DNA from: Pedobacter sp. L105 | Lineage (GTDB): Bacteria > Bacteroidota > Bacteroidia > Sphingobacteriales > Sphingobacteriaceae | Reading direction: 5' to 3' | Assembly: GCF_009765875.1 (NCBI RefSeq) | Contig: NZ_LMUP01000009.1 | Coordinates: 449,700-513,699, forward strand | DNA: 64,000 nt | Part shown: positions 17,597 to 26,159 of the stretch, piece after piece | Numbering within the stretch: position 1 is the first letter of the stretch | How the letters are laid out: every line of letters starts with the position of its first letter | Program-made: the position numbers and the translations under genes | Notes under the pieces: model-generated | The model's database searches: none | The model's input: only the letters and a program-made list of their open reading frames with translations | What the model was told of the DNA's origin: nothing

Positions 17597-18262
17597 CTAT
17601 TTAAATAGGTGATAGTGGTGGCTGGTTAACCAAATCATTAAAGGCAGATAATCTACCAGTTTAATCCTCAGTATCCTCAGTGCTTTGCCCATTTGCGCTT
17701 CTACGGTTTTAATAGAGATCCCTAACTCATCGGCTATTTGCTGGTACTTCAACTCCTCAAACCTGCTGAGCTGAAAAATAGTACGGCATTTTTCAGGCAG
17801 CTCGCTCAATGCCTGCTGCAATTTCTCTTTCAGGTCAAGTAACTCCATTCCTGCACTACCTTCGCTTTTATCTTTCATGGTATAAATGAGGTGGTCCTGA
17901 TGATTTACCTTAACTTTTTCATGCCGCAGATAATTAAGGCATTCATGATAAACCGCTCCATAGAGGTAAGCCTGTATAGAACCGCTAAAGTTTAGTGTAT
18001 CCCTGCGTTCCCACAATTTTAAAAATATATTCTGTACCATTCCCTTCGCTACCTCTTCATCCTTCAGCATGGTGATCGCATACACATGCAGTGGTTTTAG
18101 GAAATGCTTATATACGCGCTCAAAAGTCGTTTCGTCTCCTGAAAGCAGTAAGGGAATAAGCTGTTCGTTCTTTAAATCCAAAATATGATCAATAAAGGGT
18201 AAATCTTCTCTGACAATTAAAATTCTATACGGTAATTGAGGGTAGGAAAAATACCTATCCAT
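17597..18262 (-). CDS. RNA polymerase ECF sigma factor, FecI-like
   Basis: Sigma-70 family ECF factor directing transcription of surface-uptake genes. Region 2 spans about residues 35-105 (VYKHFLKPLHVYAITMLKDE, NIFLKLWERRD), and region 4 about 150-205 with the helix-turn-helix YQQIADELGISIKTVEAQMG. The start is uncertain. The ATG at 18262 gives a 46-nt overlap with the upstream receptor gene and an unusual N-terminal extension, whereas a TTG at 18181 would give the more normal start DLKNEQLIPLLLSGDE. It lies directly before fecR. Expression is probably coupled to the receptor transcript. Confidence 0.9.
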   Translation of the reverse strand: MDRYFSYPQLPYRILIVREDLPFIDHILDLKNEQLIPLLLSGDETTFERVYKHFLKPLHVYAITMLKDEEVAKGMVQNIFLKLWERRDTLNFSGSIQAYLYGAVYHECLNYLRHEKVKVNHQDHLIYTMKDKSEGSAGMELLDLKEKLQQALSELPEKCRTIFQLSRFEELKYQQIADELGISIKTVEAQMGKALRILRIKLVDYLPLMIWLTSHHYHLFK

Positions 18263-20604
18263 TTATTCAGTTCTACATCCCTTTTGCTTGGATTATACCA
18301 TAAGCCCAGATTATTTTCTCTGTTCAGCAAATTTTGTATATCCAAAAGAATAAAATGACTTGTCTTTTTCTTGTTGATGCGATAACTGGCAGAAAAGTCA
18401 ACGCGAATATAAGGATCAGCAGTTAATGTATTCACCTTCGACTCATCAATTACCTGTTCGTCCAGCTTCAGTGATTCCTGAAGATTGATAGGTGAATATT
18501 TTCTGCCCCCGGCATAAATCAGTTTACCATTCAAACCAAATATATTTTTATTGTTTTTACCAGTTGCCCATTCTTTTCCTGCTATCAGGTTGCCTACATA
18601 ACGGGTGTCAAAAGTACTGTTAAATTCCTGCCCGCTCAGTGCGGTGAATTTGGAATTAAATAGGGTAGAGGTAATCATAACATAATACCCATTGCTCATT
18701 GATTTTTCCAGGGATAGCTCCAGCCCATAGTTTTTACCTGTTCCTTTATTTACCAGGGACGTATAATCGACCGACTCAATTGCGGAGTTGTCTGACACAT
18801 TCAGTAAAGAGAAATTACTGGCCGGATCACTGGAAACAGGAACGTTGGATAAATGCTGATAATAGATTTCGGTTTTAAACTTTAAGCGGCCGGAAAACTG
18901 CTTCTCGTATCCCATTACCAACTGTGCTGATTTTGTAGGAGAGAGTTTGGCATTGGTGGTTTCGCCGGACGAAACACCCCTGGCAAAATAATAAGATAAG
19001 GGTTCCAGCCTGCTGTATTCACCGGAGGCAAAGGTAAGCAGCTGATCTGGTGTTACCTGCCAATTTACACCAACGCGGGGCTCAACCGACCAGGTATTAC
19101 TTAAGTTGAAGTAATTGGCGTGTACACCTGTATTGATAGAAACGCCGCCTTTAAATTGATGTTTGTTTTCTATATAGGCATCAAAAGTATGTGCATTGCC
19201 TTGTTGATTCAAAATTTCTTCCAATCCATTACTCTCTTTTTTATATTCCAGGTCGTACAAATTATAACTTAAAAGGCTGGCATTTAATCCTGTGCGGATA
19301 GTATTGGAAGCATTTACCTGGTAGTTGACAGTTCCCGCATAACGGATGGCGCCATTATCATAATGACTTCTTTGTATCGCGCTGGCCTGATATGATTTTG
19401 TTAGTGTATCCGTGCTGCTCACGCTGCGGTCTCCGGAATATGAAATGATATTATTAATATATAATTTGCTGTTAGCAATATACACATGCTTCAGGCCTAT
19501 GCTTCCCGCACTATAAGTTAAATTGCTGTTGTCTGCATCAGTACGTTCATCCCATTGGGTAAAATCATGTTTTGCATTATCCGTTAGTCCTCCCAGTCCG
19601 CCAATTCCGAAAAGTGAGAATGTACCTGTGCCTTTTGTGGGAACAACAAAATTAAATGAAAGATCCTGGTATCTGGGTACCCCGCTTCCTGAACTTACAT
19701 TCACCCCCAGCTTCTGCAAAAGGTCGAGGGCAGAATATCGATAACTGATCAGATAGGATGCATCACCTCCTTTTTTAAAGGGGCCTTCCAGGGTTGTCCC
19801 TGCACCCAATACCCCCACAGTAAAAGCATATTCCGGTTTATCGGTATTCCCTTTTCTAAACTTAAGGTCAAACACACCAGCTGTGGCGTTATTATATTCG
19901 GCAGGTACGGCACCGGTATAAAAATCTGAAGTACCTAAAACAGTAGAATTTAACATGCTAACCGCCCCGCCCGAAGACCCTTGTCCGCCAAAATGGTTAG
20001 GACTGATAATCTCAATCCCTTCCAGTCTCCATTGCAGGCTCATCGGAGAGTTGCCCCTTACAATAATTTCATTGTTATCACCACCCGCAACTACACCTGC
20101 AAAACTTTGTGCCATCCTTGCCGGATCGAACATTGCACCTGCGTAACGGTTGGTTTCTTCAGGAGAAAAAGAACGTCCGCTTGACATGGCCATCAGGTTT
20201 AATGGTTTTTTGCCGGAGGTAGCGCTAACAGCAACCTCATTGAGTTGCTTGCTGGCCGTTTCCATTTCAACGTTTACTTCTGCCTCCTTACCGGCAATCA
20301 CCAGCAAATCGGATAAGATAACCGTTTGATAACCCACGCGGGTAACTTCCAGGTGATGCCTGCCCACCAGGATGCCCGTTAATCGAAAGTATCCTTTGGC
20401 AGTAGAAACTGCACTTTTTGTTTGGTTGTCGTTTAATGTAATGGTAACTCCGGCAAGGGCTAATCCTGAGTTTTTATCAGTAATTGTTCCCCTGATATTT
20501 TGTGTAAGACCTGTAGCCGTTGAATCTGAAACCTGGGCCATCACTCCTGAACCCAGTATACCCATCATAGTAGTAAGAAAGAATAGTTTTTTCATGTTTG
20601 TCAT
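18217..20604 (-). CDS. TonB-dependent receptor lacking an STN domain
   Basis: Outer-membrane active transporter of 795 residues. It has a signal peptide (ends VMAQ), a carboxypeptidase-regulatory-like domain (about 35-115), a plug (about 130-245, with EIIVRGNSPMSLQWRLEGIE) and a 22-strand type barrel to the C-terminal NYRIEF. The ATG at 20595 (MKKLFF) is an alternative start. There is no SusD partner and no N-terminal STN domain. It is the first gene of a four-gene leftward operon: receptor, sigma, FecR, STN protein. In most Bacteroidota loci the order is sigma, FecR, then receptor. The substrate is unknown. Confidence 0.9.
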   Translation of the reverse strand: MTNMKKLFFLTTMMGILGSGVMAQVSDSTATGLTQNIRGTITDKNSGLALAGVTITLNDNQTKSAVSTAKGYFRLTGILVGRHHLEVTRVGYQTVILSDLLVIAGKEAEVNVEMETASKQLNEVAVSATSGKKPLNLMAMSSGRSFSPEETNRYAGAMFDPARMAQSFAGVVAGGDNNEIIVRGNSPMSLQWRLEGIEIISPNHFGGQGSSGGAVSMLNSTVLGTSDFYTGAVPAEYNNATAGVFDLKFRKGNTDKPEYAFTVGVLGAGTTLEGPFKKGGDASYLISYRYSALDLLQKLGVNVSSGSGVPRYQDLSFNFVVPTKGTGTFSLFGIGGLGGLTDNAKHDFTQWDERTDADNSNLTYSAGSIGLKHVYIANSKLYINNIISYSGDRSVSSTDTLTKSYQASAIQRSHYDNGAIRYAGTVNYQVNASNTIRTGLNASLLSYNLYDLEYKKESNGLEEILNQQGNAHTFDAYIENKHQFKGGVSINTGVHANYFNLSNTWSVEPRVGVNWQVTPDQLLTFASGEYSRLEPLSYYFARGVSSGETTNAKLSPTKSAQLVMGYEKQFSGRLKFKTEIYYQHLSNVPVSSDPASNFSLLNVSDNSAIESVDYTSLVNKGTGKNYGLELSLEKSMSNGYYVMITSTLFNSKFTALSGQEFNSTFDTRYVGNLIAGKEWATGKNNKNIFGLNGKLIYAGGRKYSPINLQESLKLDEQVIDESKVNTLTADPYIRVDFSASYRINKKKTSHFILLDIQNLLNRENNLGLWYNPSKRDVELNKWIGIFPTLNYRIEF

Positions 20605-20756
20605 TTCCCTTGAAACACGCTGTTATTCGTTTACCCTTATGCGGAAAGAAAATATTTTCTGGTAAAGTGAAAAACACGATACGATAAAATATTTTGATTG
20701 CCGCGTAGGGGTATAATTCTCATAGCGTGTTACACCAGTACATAAAAAACACTGAT

Positions 20757-21824
20757 ATGAATTTCAAACCTTACAAAAACTGCCTTAACCTATCGCCTGT
20801 AAAAGTGATGACACTTTTAGCTTTACTGTTTTCCGGAGGGAGTAGCCTTGCCCAGCAAGGCATCCGTGCCAAAAAGAATATTGGTTTTGTTTATCCGGTC
20901 AGTAGCAATGGAACAACAGCTCCGAAAGACACCAATAACTTTTCACTGAACCTGATTGCCGGTGTTTCTGCCTCAGAACGCGGAATGAGTTTTGCCGGGC
21001 TTTCAACTATCGTTCACCACGATGCGTCAGGCATGCAGATAACTGGTTTTTCAAACCATATTGGTGAAAATGCAAATGGTGTGCTGGTTGCCGGTTTCCT
21101 GAATACCTACCAGGGGGGTAAGGGGACAGGTATTGCCGGATTTGCTAATCTATCTGCCCGTAGCGTCGGCGCTCAGATCGCAGGTTTCCTCAACAAAGAA
21201 GGTGATGTACATTCCCTGCAGATAGCAGGTTTTATGAACCTTTGTCGTGATTTACAGGGCATACAGTTATCGGCATTTATGAACAAAGCTAAGAAATCCA
21301 ATGGTACCCAGATTGGGTTCATCAATATTGCTGATAGTGCGGGAACACAGATCGGTTTTATCAATATCGCTAAAAATGCGGAGAAAAGCCTGGCGCTAAC
21401 TATCGATGAAAACCAAACCACTCTAATAACCTTCAGGTCTGGGGGCAAACTTATCTACGGAATTTTGGGCTTAGGCTATAATATAAATAATAAAAGGAGC
21501 AAATATGCTTATGAAGCGGGATTGGGTGCCCATATTTTGAAAATCCGGTCATTCGGTTTAAATACCGAACTGGTAACCAGCAATCTTGAAGGCTTTAAAC
21601 ACAACGAAAATTACTTCAAATCCACCTTCCGCTTGATACCTGCTTTCAGGATTAGTCCTTCGCTGGAACTGTTTGGGGGGCCTTCTATCAATTATATTAC
21701 AACCGATTCGGAAGAGGGAAGGAATATGACTAAAACTTATATTTCCAGCTGGAGCAGAAACAACGGACAAAACTTCTGCGGATTTTATATGGGTTATACC
21801 GCAGGAATACAACTGTATTTTTAA
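20757..21824 (+). CDS. AG-x-x-N repeat barrel protein, divergent partner
   Basis: A 355-residue exported protein with a signal peptide ending SLAQQ. Residues about 75-220 contain tandem repeats such as GMQITGFSN, GVLVAGFLN, GAQIAGFLN, SLQIAGFMN and GTQIGFIN (the last twice), spaced roughly 15-22 residues, then amphipathic strands to a C-terminal aromatic end. The order of segments (SLNL-x-AG lead, repeats, GGKLIYGILGLGY, LELFGGPS) parallels the C-terminal part of the STN protein across the locus, so I regard the two as homologues. Similar repeats are known in Leptospira LA_2272-type surface proteins, by resemblance only. The ATG at 20757 is preferred over a GTG at 20727. The function is unknown. 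Confidence 0.7.
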   Translation: MNFKPYKNCLNLSPVKVMTLLALLFSGGSSLAQQGIRAKKNIGFVYPVSSNGTTAPKDTNNFSLNLIAGVSASERGMSFAGLSTIVHHDASGMQITGFSNHIGENANGVLVAGFLNTYQGGKGTGIAGFANLSARSVGAQIAGFLNKEGDVHSLQIAGFMNLCRDLQGIQLSAFMNKAKKSNGTQIGFINIADSAGTQIGFINIAKNAEKSLALTIDENQTTLITFRSGGKLIYGILGLGYNINNKRSKYAYEAGLGAHILKIRSFGLNTELVTSNLEGFKHNENYFKSTFRLIPAFRISPSLELFGGPSINYITTDSEEGRNMTKTYISSWSRNNGQNFCGFYMGYTAGIQLYF

Positions 21825-21840
21825 ATCTTGGCAATATTCA

Positions 21841-21878
21841 ATACAAGCACCTTAGCTGTAGTTTAAAGGTGCTTGTAT
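21841..21878. terminator. Convergent hairpin terminator
   Basis: Thirteen-base-pair perfect stem, 21841-21853 with 21866-21878, 12-nt loop, between the rightward repeat-barrel gene and the leftward aldo/keto reductase. It lacks a long U tract on either side. Confidence 0.7.
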
Positions 21879-21889
21879 GAACAATAATC

Positions 21890-22720
21890 TTAAACCGAAA
21901 TGTCGCTAAGTGTATGAATCGAATCCAATTCATAAAGATCTTCTTCGCTAAGCTCAATTGACTCTATATTCAGGTTTTCTTCCAAATGTTCCAAATGGGA
22001 AGTTCCCGGAATCAGCAAAATGTTATCGGAATGTTGTAGAAGCCAGCTAAGCGCAATTTGCTCTGGCCTAACCTGATGCTTATCGGCTATTTTTTGCAGT
22101 GTAGCTTTACCTTTTACATGATCTTCGTTTAATGCTGGAGAAGGAATAAAAGCGATATTGTGCTGCTTTGTAAATTCCAACACATCTTCCCATTTACGGT
22201 TATCAATGCTATATTCATTTTGGACGAATGCTACATCAAAATGTCGCTGCGCCTGCTTAATTTGATCTATTGTTACCTCCGATAAACCTATGTGTTTGAT
22301 CTTTTTATCAATCTGCGCATTTTTTAATAATTCAAATGTCGCTTCAGCATCTTCGGGGTTTACGCGATCTAACTGGTAAAGATCTACGGAGCCTACTTTT
22401 AGCCGGTGAAGGCTTTCTTCCAGGTCCGATCTTACTATTCCGCCTTTTATTCCAAACACCAGGTTCATTTGGTAGGGATATAACGCTTCTGTAATTAGTT
22501 CTTCAGCTACATGCTGGCCGTGGCTGTCGGCTGTCGCGATAAAATTAACACCTGATTTTACAGCATGTTTTAAAACTTTTAAGGCTTCTTTTCTAAGAAG
22601 AGGTTCTTCTGATAAACCTTTTTGGGTAATTTGTTTTGTACCATAACCTAAACGATTAACAGTTAATTTACCCCCGATACTAAAATCTCTTCTAATTTTT
22701 CCGTTTTTCATCTTATTCAT
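21890..22720 (-). CDS. Aldo/keto reductase homologue with degenerate active site
   Basis: Belongs to the aldo/keto reductase superfamily by fold: 276 residues with a C-terminal NADP-site motif IPGTSHLEHLEENL. Three of the four catalytic residues are altered. The family-usual DTADSYG reads ATADSHG here, so the catalytic Asp is Ala62 and the catalytic Tyr is His67. The usual YQLHR reads YQLDR, so the catalytic His is Asp118. The lysine (Lys92 in GIKGG) remains. No frameshift or stop is present, so the gene seems maintained as a protein, perhaps cofactor-binding or regulatory rather than a normal reductase. It is transcribed alone. Confidence 0.88.
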   Translation of the reverse strand: MNKMKNGKIRRDFSIGGKLTVNRLGYGTKQITQKGLSEEPLLRKEALKVLKHAVKSGVNFIATADSHGQHVAEELITEALYPYQMNLVFGIKGGIVRSDLEESLHRLKVGSVDLYQLDRVNPEDAEATFELLKNAQIDKKIKHIGLSEVTIDQIKQAQRHFDVAFVQNEYSIDNRKWEDVLEFTKQHNIAFIPSPALNEDHVKGKATLQKIADKHQVRPEQIALSWLLQHSDNILLIPGTSHLEHLEENLNIESIELSEEDLYELDSIHTLSDISV

Positions 22721-23087
22721 GATTAAATGTAAAAATAACCCCTGATCAGACAGGAGGTACTTGAAACGGGCTCAGAGCAATTAATTGCTATCAAAAACAG
22801 CTAGATTTTGATTCCTTTCAAGCGTGTTTGTCCAATATTAACGACATATTAAAAGAATTTTGCATTTTTCGTCAAATTTTTATTAGGAAAAGGGAATATG
22901 CTGACGGTCAGCTGACATATCAGGCAAGCCGATTAAAGCGACAGCAAATAATAACGCTGAGGTCATGAGCAGGGAACCTGTCTTCAAAAAACTTAAGAAA
23001 CTGATAATTTCACCCTTGCGATGAAGGGCCTTGAGCCATGGAATTGTTGCCAGCGCGCCAGTTGAGTCATATAGAATAAAGGATTAA
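22721..23087. other. Intergenic region with possible gene remnant
   Basis: A 367-nt gap between the leftward VIT1-like gene and the aldo/keto reductase. On the minus strand a frame of 67 codons stays open from 23083 to the TAA at 22883-22885. It reads as a hydrophobic, membrane-like peptide (for example ISFLSFLKTGSLLMTSALLF) but has no usable start. It may be the tail of a decayed membrane protein gene, or chance. The rest (22721-22882) is AT-rich and should carry the aldo/keto reductase promoter. Confidence 0.3.
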
Positions 23088-23597
23088 CTATTCAGTAACC
23101 CCCAGCTTACCTAACCAGATCCCTAGTAAAAATACAATACCACCGCCTACGATAACCTGGAAAATGGTAGACCATAATGGAGATTTCATGAATTTGTATC
23201 TGATAATAGCGATGGTTACCAACTCTATAGCTACCACAACATAAGCCATATGTAATGCAGAATTAATATCCTGTATTAAAAAAGGCAGCGTATGGAGCAT
23301 TCCTCCTAAAGCCGTTGCTGCCCCGGTTATAAATCCTCTTTTTACAGGGTTTCCCCGTCCGCTTACTAAGCCATCATCTGATAAGGCCTCAGCCAAACCC
23401 ATGCTGATCCCCGCACCCAGGGATGCGGCTAAGCCAACAAAAAAAGCTTTGTTGGTTTGGTGGGTTAAGCCTGCCGCCGCAAATAGGGGAGCGAGAGTAG
23501 ATACTGATCCATCCATCAAACCAAGCAATGCCGGCTGAACTTTTTGCAGTACATAAGCTGCTGCTATTTCTTTCTCGCTTTTTTTACTAGATTTCAT
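23088..23597 (-). CDS. VIT1/CCC1-family membrane protein (short form)
   Basis: Iron/manganese transporter family membrane protein of 169 residues. It shows the family-like QPALLGLMDGSVSTLAPLFAAAG start, GISMGLAEALSD in the second helix region, and further hydrophobic helices to a short C-terminus. In many bacteria this domain follows a ferritin-like rubrerythrin domain; none is encoded here, and the N-terminus is only a short charged tail. It is divergent from the two-component operon at 23771 with 173 nt between, and that operon ends with another VIT1 homologue, so both may answer to the same metal signal. Transport direction is not known. Confidence 0.8.
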   Translation of the reverse strand: MKSSKKSEKEIAAAYVLQKVQPALLGLMDGSVSTLAPLFAAAGLTHQTNKAFFVGLAASLGAGISMGLAEALSDDGLVSGRGNPVKRGFITGAATALGGMLHTLPFLIQDINSALHMAYVVVAIELVTIAIIRYKFMKSPLWSTIFQVIVGGGIVFLLGIWLGKLGVTE

Positions 23598-23770
23598 ATA
23601 TAAATCAAAGAGTTCCTAAAACTAATCTTAATATTCTGCATCATAGAAAATTCTTGCAATAATAGGGTTAAATCCTGAGGAGATATTGGAGCCTGGCTTG
23701 GTGCAGGAAAAAAATTAAAATAAATTGATAACTACAAAATGTCTTCAAAATTCACACTGATATTGGCACT

Positions 23771-24448
23771 ATGAAAGTGCTGATCATCGAGGACGAACTG
23801 AGCTTGCAAAAAAGTATCCAGCAATATTTGAATGCTGAAGGCAATACTTGTGATTGCGCGCCTACCTATGAAAGTGCTTATCAAAAAATAAGTATGAACA
23901 CTTATGATTGTGTGCTGCTGGACCTCACTCTGCCCGATGGAGACGGTCTGGAATTGTTAAGACATCTTAAAAAATTAAATAAGACTGATGGCGTAATGAT
24001 CATCACTGCCAGGGATGCGGTAGATCAGCGGATTGAAGGATTAAGTCTGGGTGCTGATGACTATCTGATTAAGCCTTTTCATTTATCAGAGCTGAATGCG
24101 AGAATTCTGGCCATTGTGAGAAGAAGCAATTTTGCAGGAAATAATCTGATCGTTTTTAACGAGATAGAAATTGATCTCCAAACCAAAGAAGTTAAAGTAA
24201 ACGACAAAGTAGTATACTTTACACGGAAAGAATTCGATCTGCTGCTGTATTTTATTGCCAATAAAAAGAAAGTCATATCCAAGGCAGCAGCAGCTTCGCA
24301 TATATGGGGCGATGATGCAGATATGGCAGATAGTTTTGATTTTATCTACACACATATCAAAAATATAAAGAAGAAGCTGTTGGATGCGGGCTGTAAAGAA
24401 TACTTCCATTCTGTTTATGGGGTAGGGTATAAATTTGCTGAGTTATGA
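23771..24448 (+). CDS. OmpR/PhoB-family response regulator
   Basis: DNA-binding response regulator of 225 residues. The receiver domain has phospho-acceptor Asp51 (LLDLTLPDGDG), the acidic pair IEDE and the conserved Lys101 (DDYLIKPF). A winged-helix output domain follows (about 125-222, ending HSVYGVGYKFAEL). It overlaps the histidine kinase gene by 4 nt (ATGA). It leads a rightward gene row to 29898 that includes thioredoxin, ApbE, a cytochrome b and a VIT1 protein, so these genes are its likely targets. Confidence 0.95.
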   Translation: MKVLIIEDELSLQKSIQQYLNAEGNTCDCAPTYESAYQKISMNTYDCVLLDLTLPDGDGLELLRHLKKLNKTDGVMIITARDAVDQRIEGLSLGADDYLIKPFHLSELNARILAIVRRSNFAGNNLIVFNEIEIDLQTKEVKVNDKVVYFTRKEFDLLLYFIANKKKVISKAAAASHIWGDDADMADSFDFIYTHIKNIKKKLLDAGCKEYFHSVYGVGYKFAEL

Positions 24449-25707
24449 AGCTGTTTACCCGCTACAACAGGATTTTGCTCATCACCAACTTCATTGGATT
24501 GATCATTATAGGGTTTCTTTTCTACCAAACACTTACCTATTATCTCAACAAACAGATGGATGATGGTTTAACAGAGGAGCTGATGGAAGTGAATGATTTT
24601 ACCAATGTGAAAAATATTCTTCCTGCACCTACTTCATTTGATGATCTGGTTGCAGAATACAAAAAAATAAAAGTGGCCAATGGCAGAAGTTTTTTTGCAG
24701 ATACTGTGTATTATAATCCTAAAAAGCGAATCATGGAAACGGCAAGGTATCTCCAGGCAGATATCAGCTTTAACCATCAGGCGTACCGTGTTTTAATTAT
24801 GTCATCCAAGGTAGAACGACAGGAGGAGATCAGGACCATCTGCCTGATTATTATTCTTCCGGTTTCCTTATTGCTGGTTATTCTTTTGGGAATTAACAGG
24901 GTCATGATCAACCGGCTTTGGAGTCCGTTCAGACAGTTATTGATTAATATTAAAGCCTTTAACGTAAATCGTGAAGAACCATTTGATGAAGTGATCTCAC
25001 CTACCATAGAATTCAGGGAATTGAATGATGCTATTGCAAATCTTTCATCGAAGGTACGGTCTGATTATAAGGAGATTAAACTGTTTACTGAAAATGCTTC
25101 CCATGAAATGATGACACCTCTGGCAGTAATCAATTCTAAATTGGATACCATGCTACAGTCCAATCATTTAGGGGCTACAGAAAGTGAGACCCTGGGCGAC
25201 TTATATAAGGCAACATCTAAACTAACGAAGTTAAATCAGTCGTTGTTGTTACTGGTAAAAATTGACAACAATTCGCAGCTCGACATCGAAGAAATTAACG
25301 TCAAAGATATGGTGGAAGAGAAATTAGCCTTCTTCCAGGAACTGATTTATAAAAGAAAACTAATCATAGATCTGGATTTAAATCCCTTTTATTTATCTAC
25401 CAGCAGGCAATTGTTAGATATTCTGGTCAATAACCTGTTTAGTAATGCTATCAGGCACAATAAGGAGGGTGGACTGATTAAAATCTCACTGGCTAAAAAT
25501 ACGCTGGCCTTTAGTAATACCAGTGACTATCTGAAATTAGATGAAGACGTGATCTTTGAAAGGTTTCATAAAGATGCTTCATCAGAAGGCACAGGACTTG
25601 GGCTTGCCATCTTAAAACAGATCTGTAACCGCGAGCACTTTCAGCTGCAATACCATTATCGGTATCACTTGCACACTTTTGAAGTTGAGTTCAATCCAAA
25701 CACCTAG
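24445..25707 (+). CDS. Sensor histidine kinase
   Basis: Inner-membrane sensor of 420 residues. Two membrane helices (about 10-32 and 130-152) flank a periplasmic sensor loop of about 95 residues of no recognised fold. The HisKA box NASHEMMTPLAVI carries His220, and the ATPase domain has the N box NNLFSNAIRHN and the G box GTGLGLAIL. The ATPase domain is compact, and the usual D-x-G-x-G box is weak (around LAFSNTSDYLK), as in many short Bacteroidota kinases. It is translationally coupled to the regulator upstream. The stimulus is unknown; context suggests metal or redox state. Confidence 0.93.
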   Translation: MKLFTRYNRILLITNFIGLIIIGFLFYQTLTYYLNKQMDDGLTEELMEVNDFTNVKNILPAPTSFDDLVAEYKKIKVANGRSFFADTVYYNPKKRIMETARYLQADISFNHQAYRVLIMSSKVERQEEIRTICLIIILPVSLLLVILLGINRVMINRLWSPFRQLLINIKAFNVNREEPFDEVISPTIEFRELNDAIANLSSKVRSDYKEIKLFTENASHEMMTPLAVINSKLDTMLQSNHLGATESETLGDLYKATSKLTKLNQSLLLLVKIDNNSQLDIEEINVKDMVEEKLAFFQELIYKRKLIIDLDLNPFYLSTSRQLLDILVNNLFSNAIRHNKEGGLIKISLAKNTLAFSNTSDYLKLDEDVIFERFHKDASSEGTGLGLAILKQICNREHFQLQYHYRYHLHTFEVEFNPNT

Positions 25708-25722
25708 CAAATTTATAACCCG

Positions 25723-26157
25723 ATGAAAACACTGCTTTTATTATTGTTTTATTTCCTTCCACTTCCTGCCCTTTGGCTGGGTGATTTTAATGAGGCCCGG
25801 CAACAGGCTGTTGCATCGCATAAATTAATCCTGGTTAATTTTTCGGGGACCGACTGGTGTGGCCCATGTATTCGTCTAAGGAAAGAGATATTGGAATCCA
25901 GCGCATTTGAGCAATATGCCACCGATCATCTCATTCTGGTCCGTGCAGATTTTCCAAGACAAAAAAAGAACCAGTTGCCGGCAGCGCAGGTAAAGTTAAA
26001 TGAGGCATTGGCCGATCGTTATAATAATAACGGGATATTTCCATATACACTTTTGATCGACGATAACGGTAAAGTAATCAAAGCCTGGGAAGGTTATCCA
26101 AATGAAACACCAGAAAAGTTTGTTCAGGAGATCGCAGATCTTACACCGAAGAAATAA
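25723..26157 (+). CDS. Exported thioredoxin-like protein
   Basis: A thioredoxin-fold protein of 144 residues with an N-terminal hydrophobic signal or anchor (about 1-20) and the active site TDWCGPCIRL (Cys46, Cys49), followed by the fold-typical FPYTLLIDDNGKV with cis-proline. The C-terminal part resembles the DsbD gamma / thiol:disulfide interchange group. It likely reduces disulfides or supports redox maturation in the periplasm. It begins 15 nt after the kinase and ends 2 nt before apbE, so it is part of the same transcript. Confidence 0.88.
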   Translation: MKTLLLLLFYFLPLPALWLGDFNEARQQAVASHKLILVNFSGTDWCGPCIRLRKEILESSAFEQYATDHLILVRADFPRQKKNQLPAAQVKLNEALADRYNNNGIFPYTLLIDDNGKVIKAWEGYPNETPEKFVQEIADLTPKK

Positions 26158-26159
26158 CT

